Source: Nocardioides pelophilus
GTDB lineage: Bacteria; Actinomycetota; Actinomycetes; Propionibacteriales; Nocardioidaceae
Assembly: GCF_014180685.1 (NCBI RefSeq)
Contig: NZ_JACEHF010000024.1
Coordinates: 1-36,001 of the forward strand
Reading direction: 5' to 3'
Length of the DNA: 36,001 nucleotides
Shown: piece after piece, positions 9,101 to 16,381 of the stretch
Numbering within the stretch: position 1 is the stretch's first letter
How the letters are laid out: the number at the start of each line of letters is the position of its first letter
The notes under the pieces: model-generated
Databases searched by the model: none
The model's input: the letters and a program-made list of their open reading frames with translations, nothing else
Told to the model about the DNA's origin: nothing
Made by a program: the position numbers and the translations under genes

Positions 9101-10744
9101 CCTGACCCGCCTGTCGTCGCCCGCGCGGTTCGCGATCAGCTGGCCGATCTCGGCCAACCGCCGCGACACCGACTGCTGGTCGGTGCCGAGCACGGCGGCC
9201 ACCGGCTCTCCCGGGCGCCGGCAGTGCGGGAGCCACCGGGTCCAGCCCCACTGCTGCTCGCGCTCGGCGTTGGTGAGCACGACCACGTCGAGGTCGCCGG
9301 GAGCGTGCAGGACGGCTGCCTGGCCGACCAGCCACCGCGCGAGCGCGTCCACGCCGGCGGACTCGCCGCACACGCCGATCACGCCGAGGTCGCGCAGCGC
9401 GATGGACACCGGTACGTCGCCGAGCGTCTCCGGCTCCGGCGGCTCGTCGGTCTCCTTCAGCGAGCGGTCGGACACCTGGATCGGCGAGGGGCGGTCCGCC
9501 ACGCCCAGCCGCAGCTCGAGGTAGTCGGGATCGGAGCGCCGCCGCATCCACAGCGCCTGCCCCGGCCCGACCGCATCGAGCAGCACCCGAGCCGGGTCCG
9601 GCCGGTCGCGGCGGAGGTCCTCGCGGAACAGCCGCTGCGCGCGCGCCACCCGCTTCCGCACCGAGATCGTGTCCTCGCGGAACTCGATCATCTGTCGGCG
9701 GTACTCGGTCGCGGCGCCCTTGCGCTGCGCGATGAAGTTGAAGAACGCGAGGAACGGCGAGAGCAGCGCGAACGCCATGAAGCGCCAGCTCCCGAAGAGC
9801 AGGCACATCGGCACCGCCATGAACATCGGCGCGACGACGACCGGCCACGGGATGGTCTGGCGCCGCGGCTTCACCGGCTCGGCGGGCAGCACGAACGAGC
9901 TCTCCCGCTCCGGAGGCAGCAGCCGCGGCGGGCGGTTGAAGTCGATGCCGAGGACCTCCTCGCTCGCCCCGGCATCGGCGTCGGGCACCCACACCCGATG
10001 CCACTGCAGGAGCGTCTCGCCGATCCTGAGGTCGGCACCCTCGGGCCACCCGACGTCGGCGAACACCTCCTCCTCCTCGACCGGCGCGCCCTTCCGCCTC
10101 ATCCTGCGCTCGACCCTGCGCTCGACCCTGCGCTGGGCCCTGCGCGCCCGCTTCGCGGCGCGCTTGCGGCGCTTGCGCTCGCGCCGGGTGAGCGCCTCGA
10201 CCGGCAGCAGGTCGACGGCGGCGGCGTCCTCCTCGTCGTGCTCCGGGTCGGGCGCCGACGGGTCGCGCCCGTCGATGCGTACGGCGCGGGCGCGCTCGAC
10301 GATCTCGACCTCGGCATCGGCGGTCACGCGGATGACCAGGGCGTCGGTCGGGAGGAACAGGTCCGGCAGCGACATCCCCGGGGCGCCGTTGCCGATCTGG
10401 TGCTCGCCGATCCCGAACCGGTGGATCCGCCCCGCGCCCGGGCCGGAGACGACCCGCACCTCGACGACCCCGCGCGGCAGCGCGGCGTCGTACGCGTCGG
10501 GCTCGTGGAGCGAGACCACGGAGCCGGGCACCACGCGGGCGTCGCGCAGCGTGCGCTCCCGCTCGACCGGCTGTCCGTCGACCCAGACGCCGACCTGCTT
10601 CGCGAAGCCGGGGTGCATCTGTCCGTCGGTGGCGTCGAGGAGCCGCGGCAACAGCTCGGCGATCTCGGTCTCGGGATCGGCGTCGACGAGCACGTCACGT
10701 CGCCGACCGGTCGCACCGTTGACGACGCTGAGACTGAATCGCAC
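6164..10744 (-). CDS. FtsK/SpoIIIE-domain type VII secretion ATPase with N-terminal FHA-like region (EccC/EssC-like)
   Basis: This 1526-residue membrane-anchored ATPase is the likely motor of a type VII-like export system. Residues 1-85 look like a ubiquitin-like/FHA-type module. An FHA-like segment follows (VVSGPGAGRIHRFGIGEHQIG, about 97-117). Next come a very basic, Arg-rich linker (about 188-221) and two close membrane helices (about 299-343, starting PWPVVVAPMFMAVPM). Three ATPase modules follow. Module 1 has a complete Walker A, GTTGSGKSE (716-724), with Walker B TFVLVDYKGG and LAIVIDEFA. Modules 2 and 3 have Arg in place of the Walker Lys: GGARSGRST (about 1060) and GPPTSGRTN (about 1353). 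The N-terminal layout resembles Firmicutes EssC more than mycobacterial EccCa/Cb. The start is GTG at 10744 with GGAAGGA upstream. It is divergent from the small-protein operon at 10871, suggesting shared control. Confidence 0.93.
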   Translation of the reverse strand: MRFSLSVVNGATGRRRDVLVDADPETEIAELLPRLLDATDGQMHPGFAKQVGVWVDGQPVERERTLRDARVVPGSVVSLHEPDAYDAALPRGVVEVRVVSGPGAGRIHRFGIGEHQIGNGAPGMSLPDLFLPTDALVIRVTADAEVEIVERARAVRIDGRDPSAPDPEHDEEDAAAVDLLPVEALTRRERKRRKRAAKRARRAQRRVERRVERRMRRKGAPVEEEEVFADVGWPEGADLRIGETLLQWHRVWVPDADAGASEEVLGIDFNRPPRLLPPERESSFVLPAEPVKPRRQTIPWPVVVAPMFMAVPMCLLFGSWRFMAFALLSPFLAFFNFIAQRKGAATEYRRQMIEFREDTISVRKRVARAQRLFREDLRRDRPDPARVLLDAVGPGQALWMRRRSDPDYLELRLGVADRPSPIQVSDRSLKETDEPPEPETLGDVPVSIALRDLGVIGVCGESAGVDALARWLVGQAAVLHAPGDLDVVVLTNAEREQQWGWTRWLPHCRRPGEPVAAVLGTDQQSVSRRLAEIGQLIANRAGDDRRVRLPGDTTPRPDLLVVVDGARRLRALPGLVTLLREGPAAGVTVICLDEDLRLLPEECRAVLDVHEGLVELRRTGSEAVARIRPDLVEPSWATRIGRALAPVRDTTPSVEVSGLPASARLLECIALEHPTPEGVARRWGPEARTDVVIGEGFDGPFRLDLRKDGPHALIAGTTGSGKSELLQTLVASLAVANSPEQLTFVLVDYKGGSAFKECARLPHTVGMVTDLDTHLVSRALTSLGAELKRREHLLAVPGAKDLEDYWALQRRDPSLPTIPRLAIVIDEFASLKAELPDFVTGLVTIAQRGRSLGIHLVLATQRPSGVISNDIRANTNLRIALRVTDESESKDVIDSAESATIGPDQPGRGYARLGHSSLLPFQAGRVGGARPDARPVDDVLREPPLVWPVGWEAVGHPAPGRPKQEGKQTDEGETDLSVLVEAITGATELRGIGPQHSPWLPELPAPVTLAALRELVGPDPYADRVTGWSAPWALEDHPADQAQRPREFTLGTSGHLYIAGGARSGRSTALRTIAAGLAEVTRSRDLHLYGLDCGNGALLPLTALPHTGAVVQRTEVERASRLLERLGDEVKRRQDVLGQSGFADIDEQRQAVAAGERLPYVVLLLDRWEGFISDLSEVDVGRLNDRMLGLLREGASVGVHVIVAGDRSLLSGRVASLVESKLLLRLPDRSDYTSGGLKAKDVPDHLADGRGLWAESGIEAQVAVLGDDVAGAAQSGFVRELGARLAEAERAEDAVPLAQRPFGLAALPHEVDAVGVLAAARTLPTGQVPVGIGGDRLDLVGVDAANTPVLVVGPPTSGRTNALRFICRWARQDGRQVLGFTPSANLLTQELGDDAVVGIDHTPDEVVQRLRALGDGSVVLIDDGERLKEGPLAPVMGALVRQARDRGFQVVLGGGVGELSAGFSGWVVEARSGRKGLLLSPQEALQGDVFGARVSRTSLVPRVQPGRGVAFPGTGDQIGVQVPLVR
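10104..10151. repeat. 12-bp tandem repeat encoding the Arg-rich linker of the FtsK-like ATPase
   Basis: CTGCGCTCGACC occurs at 10104-10115 and 10116-10127, then the variants CTGCGCTGGGCC (10128-10139) and a degenerate fourth copy starting CTGCGCGCCCGC. On the minus strand it encodes the RRVERRVERRM-type part of the basic linker between the FHA-like region and the membrane helices. Repeat expansion of this linker is the simplest explanation. Confidence 0.75.
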
Positions 10745-10870
10745 CGAGATTTCCTTCCGTCCGCCCGAGCGGTCGTGCTGATGCTAGTGAGGCCGCTCCG
10801 AGGTGCGACCTACCCAGCCGCAGGGCAGCCAACACGTTTCGCCGCCCGCAGACGGGGGAACGCCGAACCC

Positions 10871-11209
10871 ATGGCGATCCAGATGAGTGCGGACGTCGCC
10901 GCTCGGGTGAAGGACCGGTTCGACAACCTCAGCAATGAGTTCGACGAGACCGATCCGCTGCTCGGCGCGCGGGCGAGCAGTGTCGAGTCAGCATGTGGCG
11001 AGTTCGGGGACCTGGTGGCGACCGGTTGCGACACGATGCGGCTGGGGTGGCGCAGCCTCTTCGAGGTCTGTACGACGGCCGCCGGGCTCATCGCCGGCAA
11101 CACCAACGCGCTCCACGTCGACCTGACCAGGGTCGACCAGGACTACTCCTGGCAGTACGACCTGTCGGGCGGTTCCACCGCCCCGCCGCCGCGACACGGG
11201 CCGGTCTGA
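10871..11209 (+). CDS. Small helical protein, probable type VII secretion-associated (no WxG motif)
   Basis: This 112-residue protein begins MAIQMSADVAARVKDRFDNL and is predicted to be mainly helical. It ends in a short Pro-rich tail (STAPPPRHGPV). Its size and position next to an EccC-like ATPase suggest a WXG100-like or ESX-associated partner, but it lacks W-x-G. It has three cysteines (SACGEF, ATGCDTM, EVCTTA), unusual for this class. ATG at 10871 follows a GGGGGAA stretch about 11 nt upstream; ATG at 10883 is an alternative start. Its TGA overlaps the ATG of the 710-residue gene (TGATG), so the two are translationally coupled and probably work together, for example as partner or chaperone and substrate. 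It is divergent from the ATPase gene. Confidence 0.7.
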   Translation: MAIQMSADVAARVKDRFDNLSNEFDETDPLLGARASSVESACGEFGDLVATGCDTMRLGWRSLFEVCTTAAGLIAGNTNALHVDLTRVDQDYSWQYDLSGGSTAPPPRHGPV

Positions 11210-13341
11210 TGGCCGACCACTACACGCTCGACATCGACCCCGACGGCCTGAAGCTGGCCAAGCAGTGGCTCGGGACGGTCAGCAACAACCTGCACAGCAA
11301 GGGCGCGACCATCGCCGGCACGCCCGCGGAGATCGGCGACCAGTGGACCGGGGAGGCGGCGACCTCGATCACCGGCGAGATGTCCGGCCTCGGTGCGCTC
11401 ATGAAGAGTCCGCTCGCCACCGACCTCGAAGCCATCGCCACGGCGATCGGGACCCTCGAGGGCCACTACCGGACCGCGCTCGACGAGACGCTCCCCGACC
11501 TCAACAGCCGCTGGGCGGCGGCGGACCAGGCCTACCAGGACGCGGTGGACGCAGCGGACGCGTCCTACGACCGCGGCACCCGCACCGAGGCCGGCGAACC
11601 GCCGCTCAACCGGGCGATCCGCGACGAGCTCCAGACGATCCGCTCCGGCGCGATCTCCGCTGCCGCGACGGCTCGGCAGACCACCCGGGACGCGATCGAC
11701 GACGACTACGAGGCGCTGCGCACGCTGCTCCGCGGGAAGACCCGGGACCTGGGGACCGCGCTGGTCGAGCACACGCCGGTCGACGTACCCCCCTCCGCGC
11801 TCGAGGACTACCAGGGCAAGGGCCGCTACCCGCTGCTGCCGTTCGACCACAGCGCGCTGCTCGGCGACCTCGGGCTCACCAGCGAGTACCTGCAGAACCA
11901 GCTGGAGGCCGTCCAGCAGGAGGCCCGTGACCGGGCCGAGGACGACGTCGAGGCCCTGCGCGAGGCGCTGGACGACGGCGACGCCGAGGCGATCAACGAG
12001 GCGCTCGCGGCGATCGGCGAGCACGAGGACGATCCGTACTACCCGGGACAGCTGATCGACCTCCTCGGGCACGAGGGCGTGCTCGACCTCTACAACCAGG
12101 TCGAGGACGCGGTCTCGAACTACCAGGTCCATGTCGAGGAGGTCCAGGAGGCCCTGCTCGCGTTCAACGACACCGTCGCGGCCGGCATCGAGTCGCTGGA
12201 CGACCCGGCGTTCGCGCAGTTCAGCGCCGACTTCACCGGCCAGGACTACTCCGCCCGGATCTGGGCGATCATCGCCGCCTCCGACAACGCGAGGGGACGC
12301 ATCAACGCGATCGCCATCGCCAACTTCGGCGAGGTCTACAACGGTCCCCCGACCGCCGGCCAGTCGACGCTGGTCCCGCACATCTTCCACTTCGCCTACG
12401 ACCTGGAGTCGACCGACCTCCTCGAGCAGTGGGACGCCCGCAGCTCCGGATCCGACCTCGCCGACATCTTCACCCACCTCGACGACGAGCAGCGCGACAC
12501 GGTGCTCCAGCGGCTGCTCAACATCCACACCGACGGCGGCACCCTCAACGACGGCGAGTGGCAGGTCCTGGCCAACCTCTACGGCGAGGCTCTCCAGACC
12601 TACCGCGACCGGGGCAACGGCGTCGTCGGCACCGAGGGGGCGGCGTACCCCAGCGACGAGATCGAGGACCTGCTCGAGTTCGCCCACTTCCCGAGCGACA
12701 CCCGCTACTGGGACGCCTACCGCGACCACCTCGAGGATGTCGTGACCGATCCCCGGTTCCTCAGCTGGTACCTCGAGGACGTGATGGAGGACGGCGTCAG
12801 CCACCGGGGCCTCACCGACGCCCTGCGCACCGTCGACGCGGACGCCGAGAGCCTCATGGAGCAGATCATCGAGACCCGGGTCGCGGCGGAGGACAACCCG
12901 GATGCGATCGCCGAGATGATCGGCTACCTGCTCAAGACCGAGGAGCTCCTCGGCGCCGAGGTCAACCTGGGCGGGGTCCTCAAGAGCATCGTCGAGAGCG
13001 CGATCGGGGCGGGCGTCAAGCACCCGTTGACCGGCCCGACCCTGGGCGTGTTCAACGCGCTGCTCTCGGAGATCAACCGGCTCGAGGAGATCGACGCGTC
13101 GTGGGACGAGGCGATGGGCGACAACGCGCAGCACAACCTGCTCGGGTTCGCCCTGTACGTGAAGATCCACGGCGTCCCGCCGGAGTTCGACGCGTGGCTC
13201 GACCGCACCGGCCGGGGAGACGCCGACGACCCGGACGCGATCATCGACTTCTTCCAGGAGCAGAAGGCCGACGGCACCGACCTCTACGACGACATCAACG
13301 AGCTCGTCGTCCTGATCGACGAGAGCCGCGACGAGCAGTGA
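11209..13341 (+). CDS. 710-residue protein with N-terminal WXG100-like domain, unknown C-terminal region
   Basis: The protein starts with ATG at 11209, overlapping the upstream stop. Residues 1-95 look like a WXG100-type helical hairpin with a real W-T-G at 46-48 (IGDQWTGEAATSI). Residues 95-180 are alanine-rich coiled-coil-like helices. From about 190 to 710 it is acidic and helical (for example EVQEALLAFNDTVAAGIE, IWAIIAASDNARGRINAIAI, FTHLDDEQRDTVLQRLLN). A possible hydrophobic helix occurs near VESAIGAGVKHPLTGPTLGV. I see no signal peptide, no obvious nuclease, deaminase or peptidase motif, and no immunity gene downstream; the next gene is a convergent deoA 3 nt away. It could be a large type VII substrate, a toxin of unknown fold, or a structural partner of the FtsK-like ATPase. 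Confidence 0.85.
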   Translation: MADHYTLDIDPDGLKLAKQWLGTVSNNLHSKGATIAGTPAEIGDQWTGEAATSITGEMSGLGALMKSPLATDLEAIATAIGTLEGHYRTALDETLPDLNSRWAAADQAYQDAVDAADASYDRGTRTEAGEPPLNRAIRDELQTIRSGAISAAATARQTTRDAIDDDYEALRTLLRGKTRDLGTALVEHTPVDVPPSALEDYQGKGRYPLLPFDHSALLGDLGLTSEYLQNQLEAVQQEARDRAEDDVEALREALDDGDAEAINEALAAIGEHEDDPYYPGQLIDLLGHEGVLDLYNQVEDAVSNYQVHVEEVQEALLAFNDTVAAGIESLDDPAFAQFSADFTGQDYSARIWAIIAASDNARGRINAIAIANFGEVYNGPPTAGQSTLVPHIFHFAYDLESTDLLEQWDARSSGSDLADIFTHLDDEQRDTVLQRLLNIHTDGGTLNDGEWQVLANLYGEALQTYRDRGNGVVGTEGAAYPSDEIEDLLEFAHFPSDTRYWDAYRDHLEDVVTDPRFLSWYLEDVMEDGVSHRGLTDALRTVDADAESLMEQIIETRVAAEDNPDAIAEMIGYLLKTEELLGAEVNLGGVLKSIVESAIGAGVKHPLTGPTLGVFNALLSEINRLEEIDASWDEAMGDNAQHNLLGFALYVKIHGVPPEFDAWLDRTGRGDADDPDAIIDFFQEQKADGTDLYDDINELVVLIDESRDEQ

Positions 13342-13344
13342 CCC

Positions 13345-14643
13345 TCAGGAACCGCTCACGCGGTCGATGACGATCGGCCGCGCGTCGTACGACGTGCCGG
13401 GCGGGTCGATCCGGTAGCCGCCGTCGAGGGCGGCGAGCGCCCGTTCGAACCGCTCCGGGGTGTCGGTGAGCAGCGTGAAGAGCGGCGAGCCCGCAGTGAC
13501 CGCGTCACCGGGGCGGGCGTGCCAGACCACGCCGGCGCCCGCCTGCACCGGGTCCTCCTTGCGCTCGCGGCCCGCGCCGAGCCGCCACGCGGCCACGCCG
13601 ACGGCGAGCGCGTCGAGCCGGGTCAGCACCCCGTCGGCGTCCGCGGTGACGACGTGGGACTCACGAGCCGTGGGAAGGGTGGCGTCGGGGTCGCCGCCCT
13701 GGGCGCGGATCATCGCCTTCCACGCATCCATCGCGGAGCCGTCGGCGAGCCGGTCCGCCGGGTCGATGTCGGTGACGCCGGCGCCCGCGAGCATCTCGCG
13801 GGCCAGCGCGAGGGTCAGCTCGACCACGTCGGCCGGGCCGCCGCCCGCCAGGACCTCCACCGACTCGGTGACCTCGATCGCGTTGCCGGCGGTGTAGCCG
13901 AGCGGCACGTCCATGTCGGTCAGCAGCGCGACGGTGTGCACGCCCGCGTCGGTGCCGAGCGCGACCATCACCTCGGCCAGCTCGCGCGCCCGGGCCGCGT
14001 CCTTCATGAAGGCGCCGCTGCCGACCTTGACGTCGAGCACCAGCACGCCGGTGCCCTCGGCGATCTTCTTGCTCATGATCGAGGACGCGATCAGCGGGAT
14101 CGCCTCGACCGTGCCGGTGACGTCGCGGAGCGCGTAGAGCTTGCGGTCGGCGGGCGCGAGGCCGTCACCGGCCGCGCAGATCACCGCCCCGACGGACTCC
14201 AGCTGCGCCAGCATCTCCTCGTTGGACAGGTTGGCCCGCCAGCCGGGGATCGACTCGAGCTTGTCGAGGGTGCCTCCGGTGTGGCCCAGGCCGCGCCCGG
14301 AGAGCTGCGGCACGGCCACACCGCAAGCGGCCACGAGCGGCGCCAGCGGGAGCGTGATCTTGTCGCCCACGCCACCCGTCGAGTGCTTGTCGGCCGTCGG
14401 CCGCGAGAGCGCGGAGAAGTCCATCCGCTCCCCCGACGCGATCATCGCCTCGGTCCAGTCCGCGATCTCGCGGCGGTCCATGCCGTTGAGCAGGATCGCC
14501 ATCGCCAGCGCCGACATCTGCTCGTCGGCCACGACGCCCTTGGTGTAGGCGTCGAGGACCCACCCGATCTGGCTGCGACTCAGCGTGCCGCCATCGCGCT
14601 TGGCGCTGATGACCTCGACGGCGTCATGGGTCTCGGAGCTCAT
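13345..14643 (-). CDS. deoA: Thymidine phosphorylase
   Basis: This 432-residue cytoplasmic enzyme cleaves thymidine (or other pyrimidine nucleosides) with phosphate to free base and (deoxy)ribose 1-phosphate. The family signature is clear: SGRGLGHTGGTLDKLESIPG (about residues 115-134), preceded by DKHSTGGVGDKITLPLAPL for phosphate binding. SSIMSKKIAEGTGVLVLDVKVGSGAFMK supplies the pyrimidine-site Ser/Lys. Full length for the family. ATG at 14643 overlaps the TGA of cdd (ATGA), so the two are coupled. It is the last gene of the nucleoside uptake operon, and its stop lies 3 nt from the stop of the convergent 710-residue gene. Sequence alone does not separate thymidine-only from pyrimidine-nucleoside phosphorylase. 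Confidence 0.97.
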   Translation of the reverse strand: MSSETHDAVEVISAKRDGGTLSRSQIGWVLDAYTKGVVADEQMSALAMAILLNGMDRREIADWTEAMIASGERMDFSALSRPTADKHSTGGVGDKITLPLAPLVAACGVAVPQLSGRGLGHTGGTLDKLESIPGWRANLSNEEMLAQLESVGAVICAAGDGLAPADRKLYALRDVTGTVEAIPLIASSIMSKKIAEGTGVLVLDVKVGSGAFMKDAARARELAEVMVALGTDAGVHTVALLTDMDVPLGYTAGNAIEVTESVEVLAGGGPADVVELTLALAREMLAGAGVTDIDPADRLADGSAMDAWKAMIRAQGGDPDATLPTARESHVVTADADGVLTRLDALAVGVAAWRLGAGRERKEDPVQAGAGVVWHARPGDAVTAGSPLFTLLTDTPERFERALAALDGGYRIDPPGTSYDARPIVIDRVSGS

Positions 14644-15041
14644 CGGGCGTTCTTATCAGCCAGGTCCTCGGGACCGAACGCGAGGGGCAGGACGCGGTCC
14701 ATCGTCCAGACGCCGTCGGGCGTGAGCAGCTCGAGCTCCGGCCCACCCGCCTCGTAGAGGATCTGCCGGCAGCGACCGCACGGCATGATCACCTCGCCCG
14801 CGCCGTTCACGCACACCGCATGGGTCAGCCGACCGCCACCCGTGGCATGGAGCTGGGAGACCAGGCCGCACTCCGCACACAGGGTGACGCCGTACCCGGC
14901 GTTCTCGACGTTGCAGCCGACCAGCAGCCGTCCGTCGTCGGCGAGCCCGGCAGCCCCCACGTGGAAGCGGGAGTACGGCGCGTAGGCGCGTGCCGCGACC
15001 TCGGTGGCAGCCTGTTGCAGGGCAGGCCAGTCGACACTCAC
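14640..15041 (-). CDS. cdd: Cytidine deaminase
   Basis: This 133-residue protein is a short, tetrameric-type cytidine/deoxycytidine deaminase converting (deoxy)cytidine to (deoxy)uridine. The zinc and catalytic residues are visible: C55-A-E57 in GYGVTLCAEC, with E57 the proton shuttle, and P-C88-G-R-C91. The substrate-binding NVENAGYG segment (44-51) and FHVGAA are conserved. The start is GTG at 15041. GAGGA (complement of 15047-15051) lies upstream and overlaps the stop of the upstream permease gene. The product feeds the phosphorylase encoded by the overlapping next gene. Confidence 0.97.
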   Translation of the reverse strand: MSVDWPALQQAATEVAARAYAPYSRFHVGAAGLADDGRLLVGCNVENAGYGVTLCAECGLVSQLHATGGGRLTHAVCVNGAGEVIMPCGRCRQILYEAGGPELELLTPDGVWTMDRVLPLAFGPEDLADKNAR

Positions 15042-15049
15042 GGGATTCC

Positions 15050-16381
15050 TCAGTCCGACTTCACGTAGTGCTGGCCGTCCGCAGCGGGAGCCCGCACCCG
15101 GCCGACGAACCCGGCCACGGCGATGATCGTCGCGAGGTAGGGCAGCGCCGACAGCAGGTCACCGGGGACCTTGTCGTCGAGGATGCTCAGCTGGTCCTTG
15201 AGGTTGCGCAGGAAGCCGAAGGTCAGCGCCGCGAAGCCCGCGTAGAGCGGGTGCCACCGGCCCATGATCACGGCGGCGAGCGAGATGAAGCCGAGGCCGG
15301 CGGTCATCTCCTTGTCGAAGGCCCCCGTGCTCAGCGTGAAGGAGGCTCCCCCGAGCCCGGCGAACACGCCGCCCAGCAGCACGGCCTGCCACTTGGTCCG
15401 GTTGACGTCGATGCCGACCGTGTCGGCGGCCTTCGGGTGCTCGCCCACCGACCGCACCCGCAGCCCCCACCGGGTCTGGAAGAGCAGGAACCACACCAGC
15501 GGGACCGAGAAGTAGGCGATGTAGACCAGCAGGTTCTGGCCGAACAGCGCCTCACCGATGTACGGGATGTCGACCAGTCCGGGGATGTCGACCGCCTCGA
15601 GGAGGCCGGGGTTGTTGAACTGGTCCTCGCGGTCGTCGGGGATCTGCCCCAGCAGGAAGCTGGTGATGCCGTAGCCGAAGGCGACCAGCACCACGCCGAC
15701 GACCACCTGGTCGACGTGGTAGCGCAGCGCGAAGAACGCCAGCATCGCGGACACGCCGACACCCGCCAGGACGCCACCGAGCAGGCCGAAGACGGGGCAC
15801 CAGAACAGCGGGATCGAGGCGATCGACACCACCGCGAAGCTCGAGAAGACCGACCCGAAGAACGCGCCGGCGATGAACTGGCCCTCGATCGCGATGTTGA
15901 TCACGCCGGCCCGCTCGCAGAGCACACCCGCCAGGGCTCCGAAGACCAGCGCCGTGGCGATCCGGATGGTGCCGGGGATCGGGTTGGTCATGGCCGGCGA
16001 GAAGGTGCCGGTGGGGTCCGCGTAGGCCCACATCAGGAAGGCGCCGTAGAAGCCGACGCCGACCGCCACGGCGACGAGCACGCCCGGGACGCCGCGGGGG
16101 AACCGGTTGACGATGGCCAGCAGCAGGGCGATCGCGGTCAGCGCGACCGCGATCCACGACACGAGGGTGCCGTCGAACTCGACCGGCTGGTTCTCCTTGG
16201 TGCGCGGGCCCTTGAACAGCTGGTAGACGGTCGGGTCGTCGATGGCCAGCTTGAACCACACCTCGGCCAGCAGCACCAGCGCGAGCACGACGACCAGCTT
16301 GATCTGGCGTCGTACGTCGGCGCGGTCGCGGACCTCCGGCTCCGGACCGGCGGTGGCAGGAGTCTCGAGCACGTCGGTCAT
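15050..16381 (-). CDS. Nucleoside ABC transporter permease (NupQ/YufQ-like)
   Basis: This 443-residue inner-membrane protein of the BPD_transp_2 (LivH/RbsC-like) permease family has about ten hydrophobic segments. Conserved features include AGVLCERAGVINIAIEGQFIAGAF, the NIAIEG motif of this family, and the EHPKAADTVGIDV...GGVFAGLGGA cytoplasmic loop that contacts the ATPase. About 40 polar N-terminal residues precede the first helix, longer than in many relatives. ATG at 16381 overlaps the upstream permease stop (ATGA). With the other permease, the double ATPase and the BMP lipoprotein it forms a complete nucleoside importer. The exact substrate is inferred from the adjacent cdd and deoA. Confidence 0.93.
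   Translation of the reverse strand: MTDVLETPATAGPEPEVRDRADVRRQIKLVVVLALVLLAEVWFKLAIDDPTVYQLFKGPRTKENQPVEFDGTLVSWIAVALTAIALLLAIVNRFPRGVPGVLVAVAVGVGFYGAFLMWAYADPTGTFSPAMTNPIPGTIRIATALVFGALAGVLCERAGVINIAIEGQFIAGAFFGSVFSSFAVVSIASIPLFWCPVFGLLGGVLAGVGVSAMLAFFALRYHVDQVVVGVVLVAFGYGITSFLLGQIPDDREDQFNNPGLLEAVDIPGLVDIPYIGEALFGQNLLVYIAYFSVPLVWFLLFQTRWGLRVRSVGEHPKAADTVGIDVNRTKWQAVLLGGVFAGLGGASFTLSTGAFDKEMTAGLGFISLAAVIMGRWHPLYAGFAALTFGFLRNLKDQLSILDDKVPGDLLSALPYLATIIAVAGFVGRVRAPAADGQHYVKSD

Noticed and set aside
8162..11209. Long open frame (about 1000 codons) on the plus strand opposite the ATPase gene
   Set aside because: It is a high-GC mirror frame with Arg/Pro/Gly-rich composition and no domains. Only its last 112 codons are real, as the separate gene starting at 10871.
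11143..13170. Long minus-strand frame opposite the 710-residue gene
   Set aside because: Low-complexity Val/Glu/Arg composition, no ribosome site and no family features; the plus strand has the WxG domain and coupled start.
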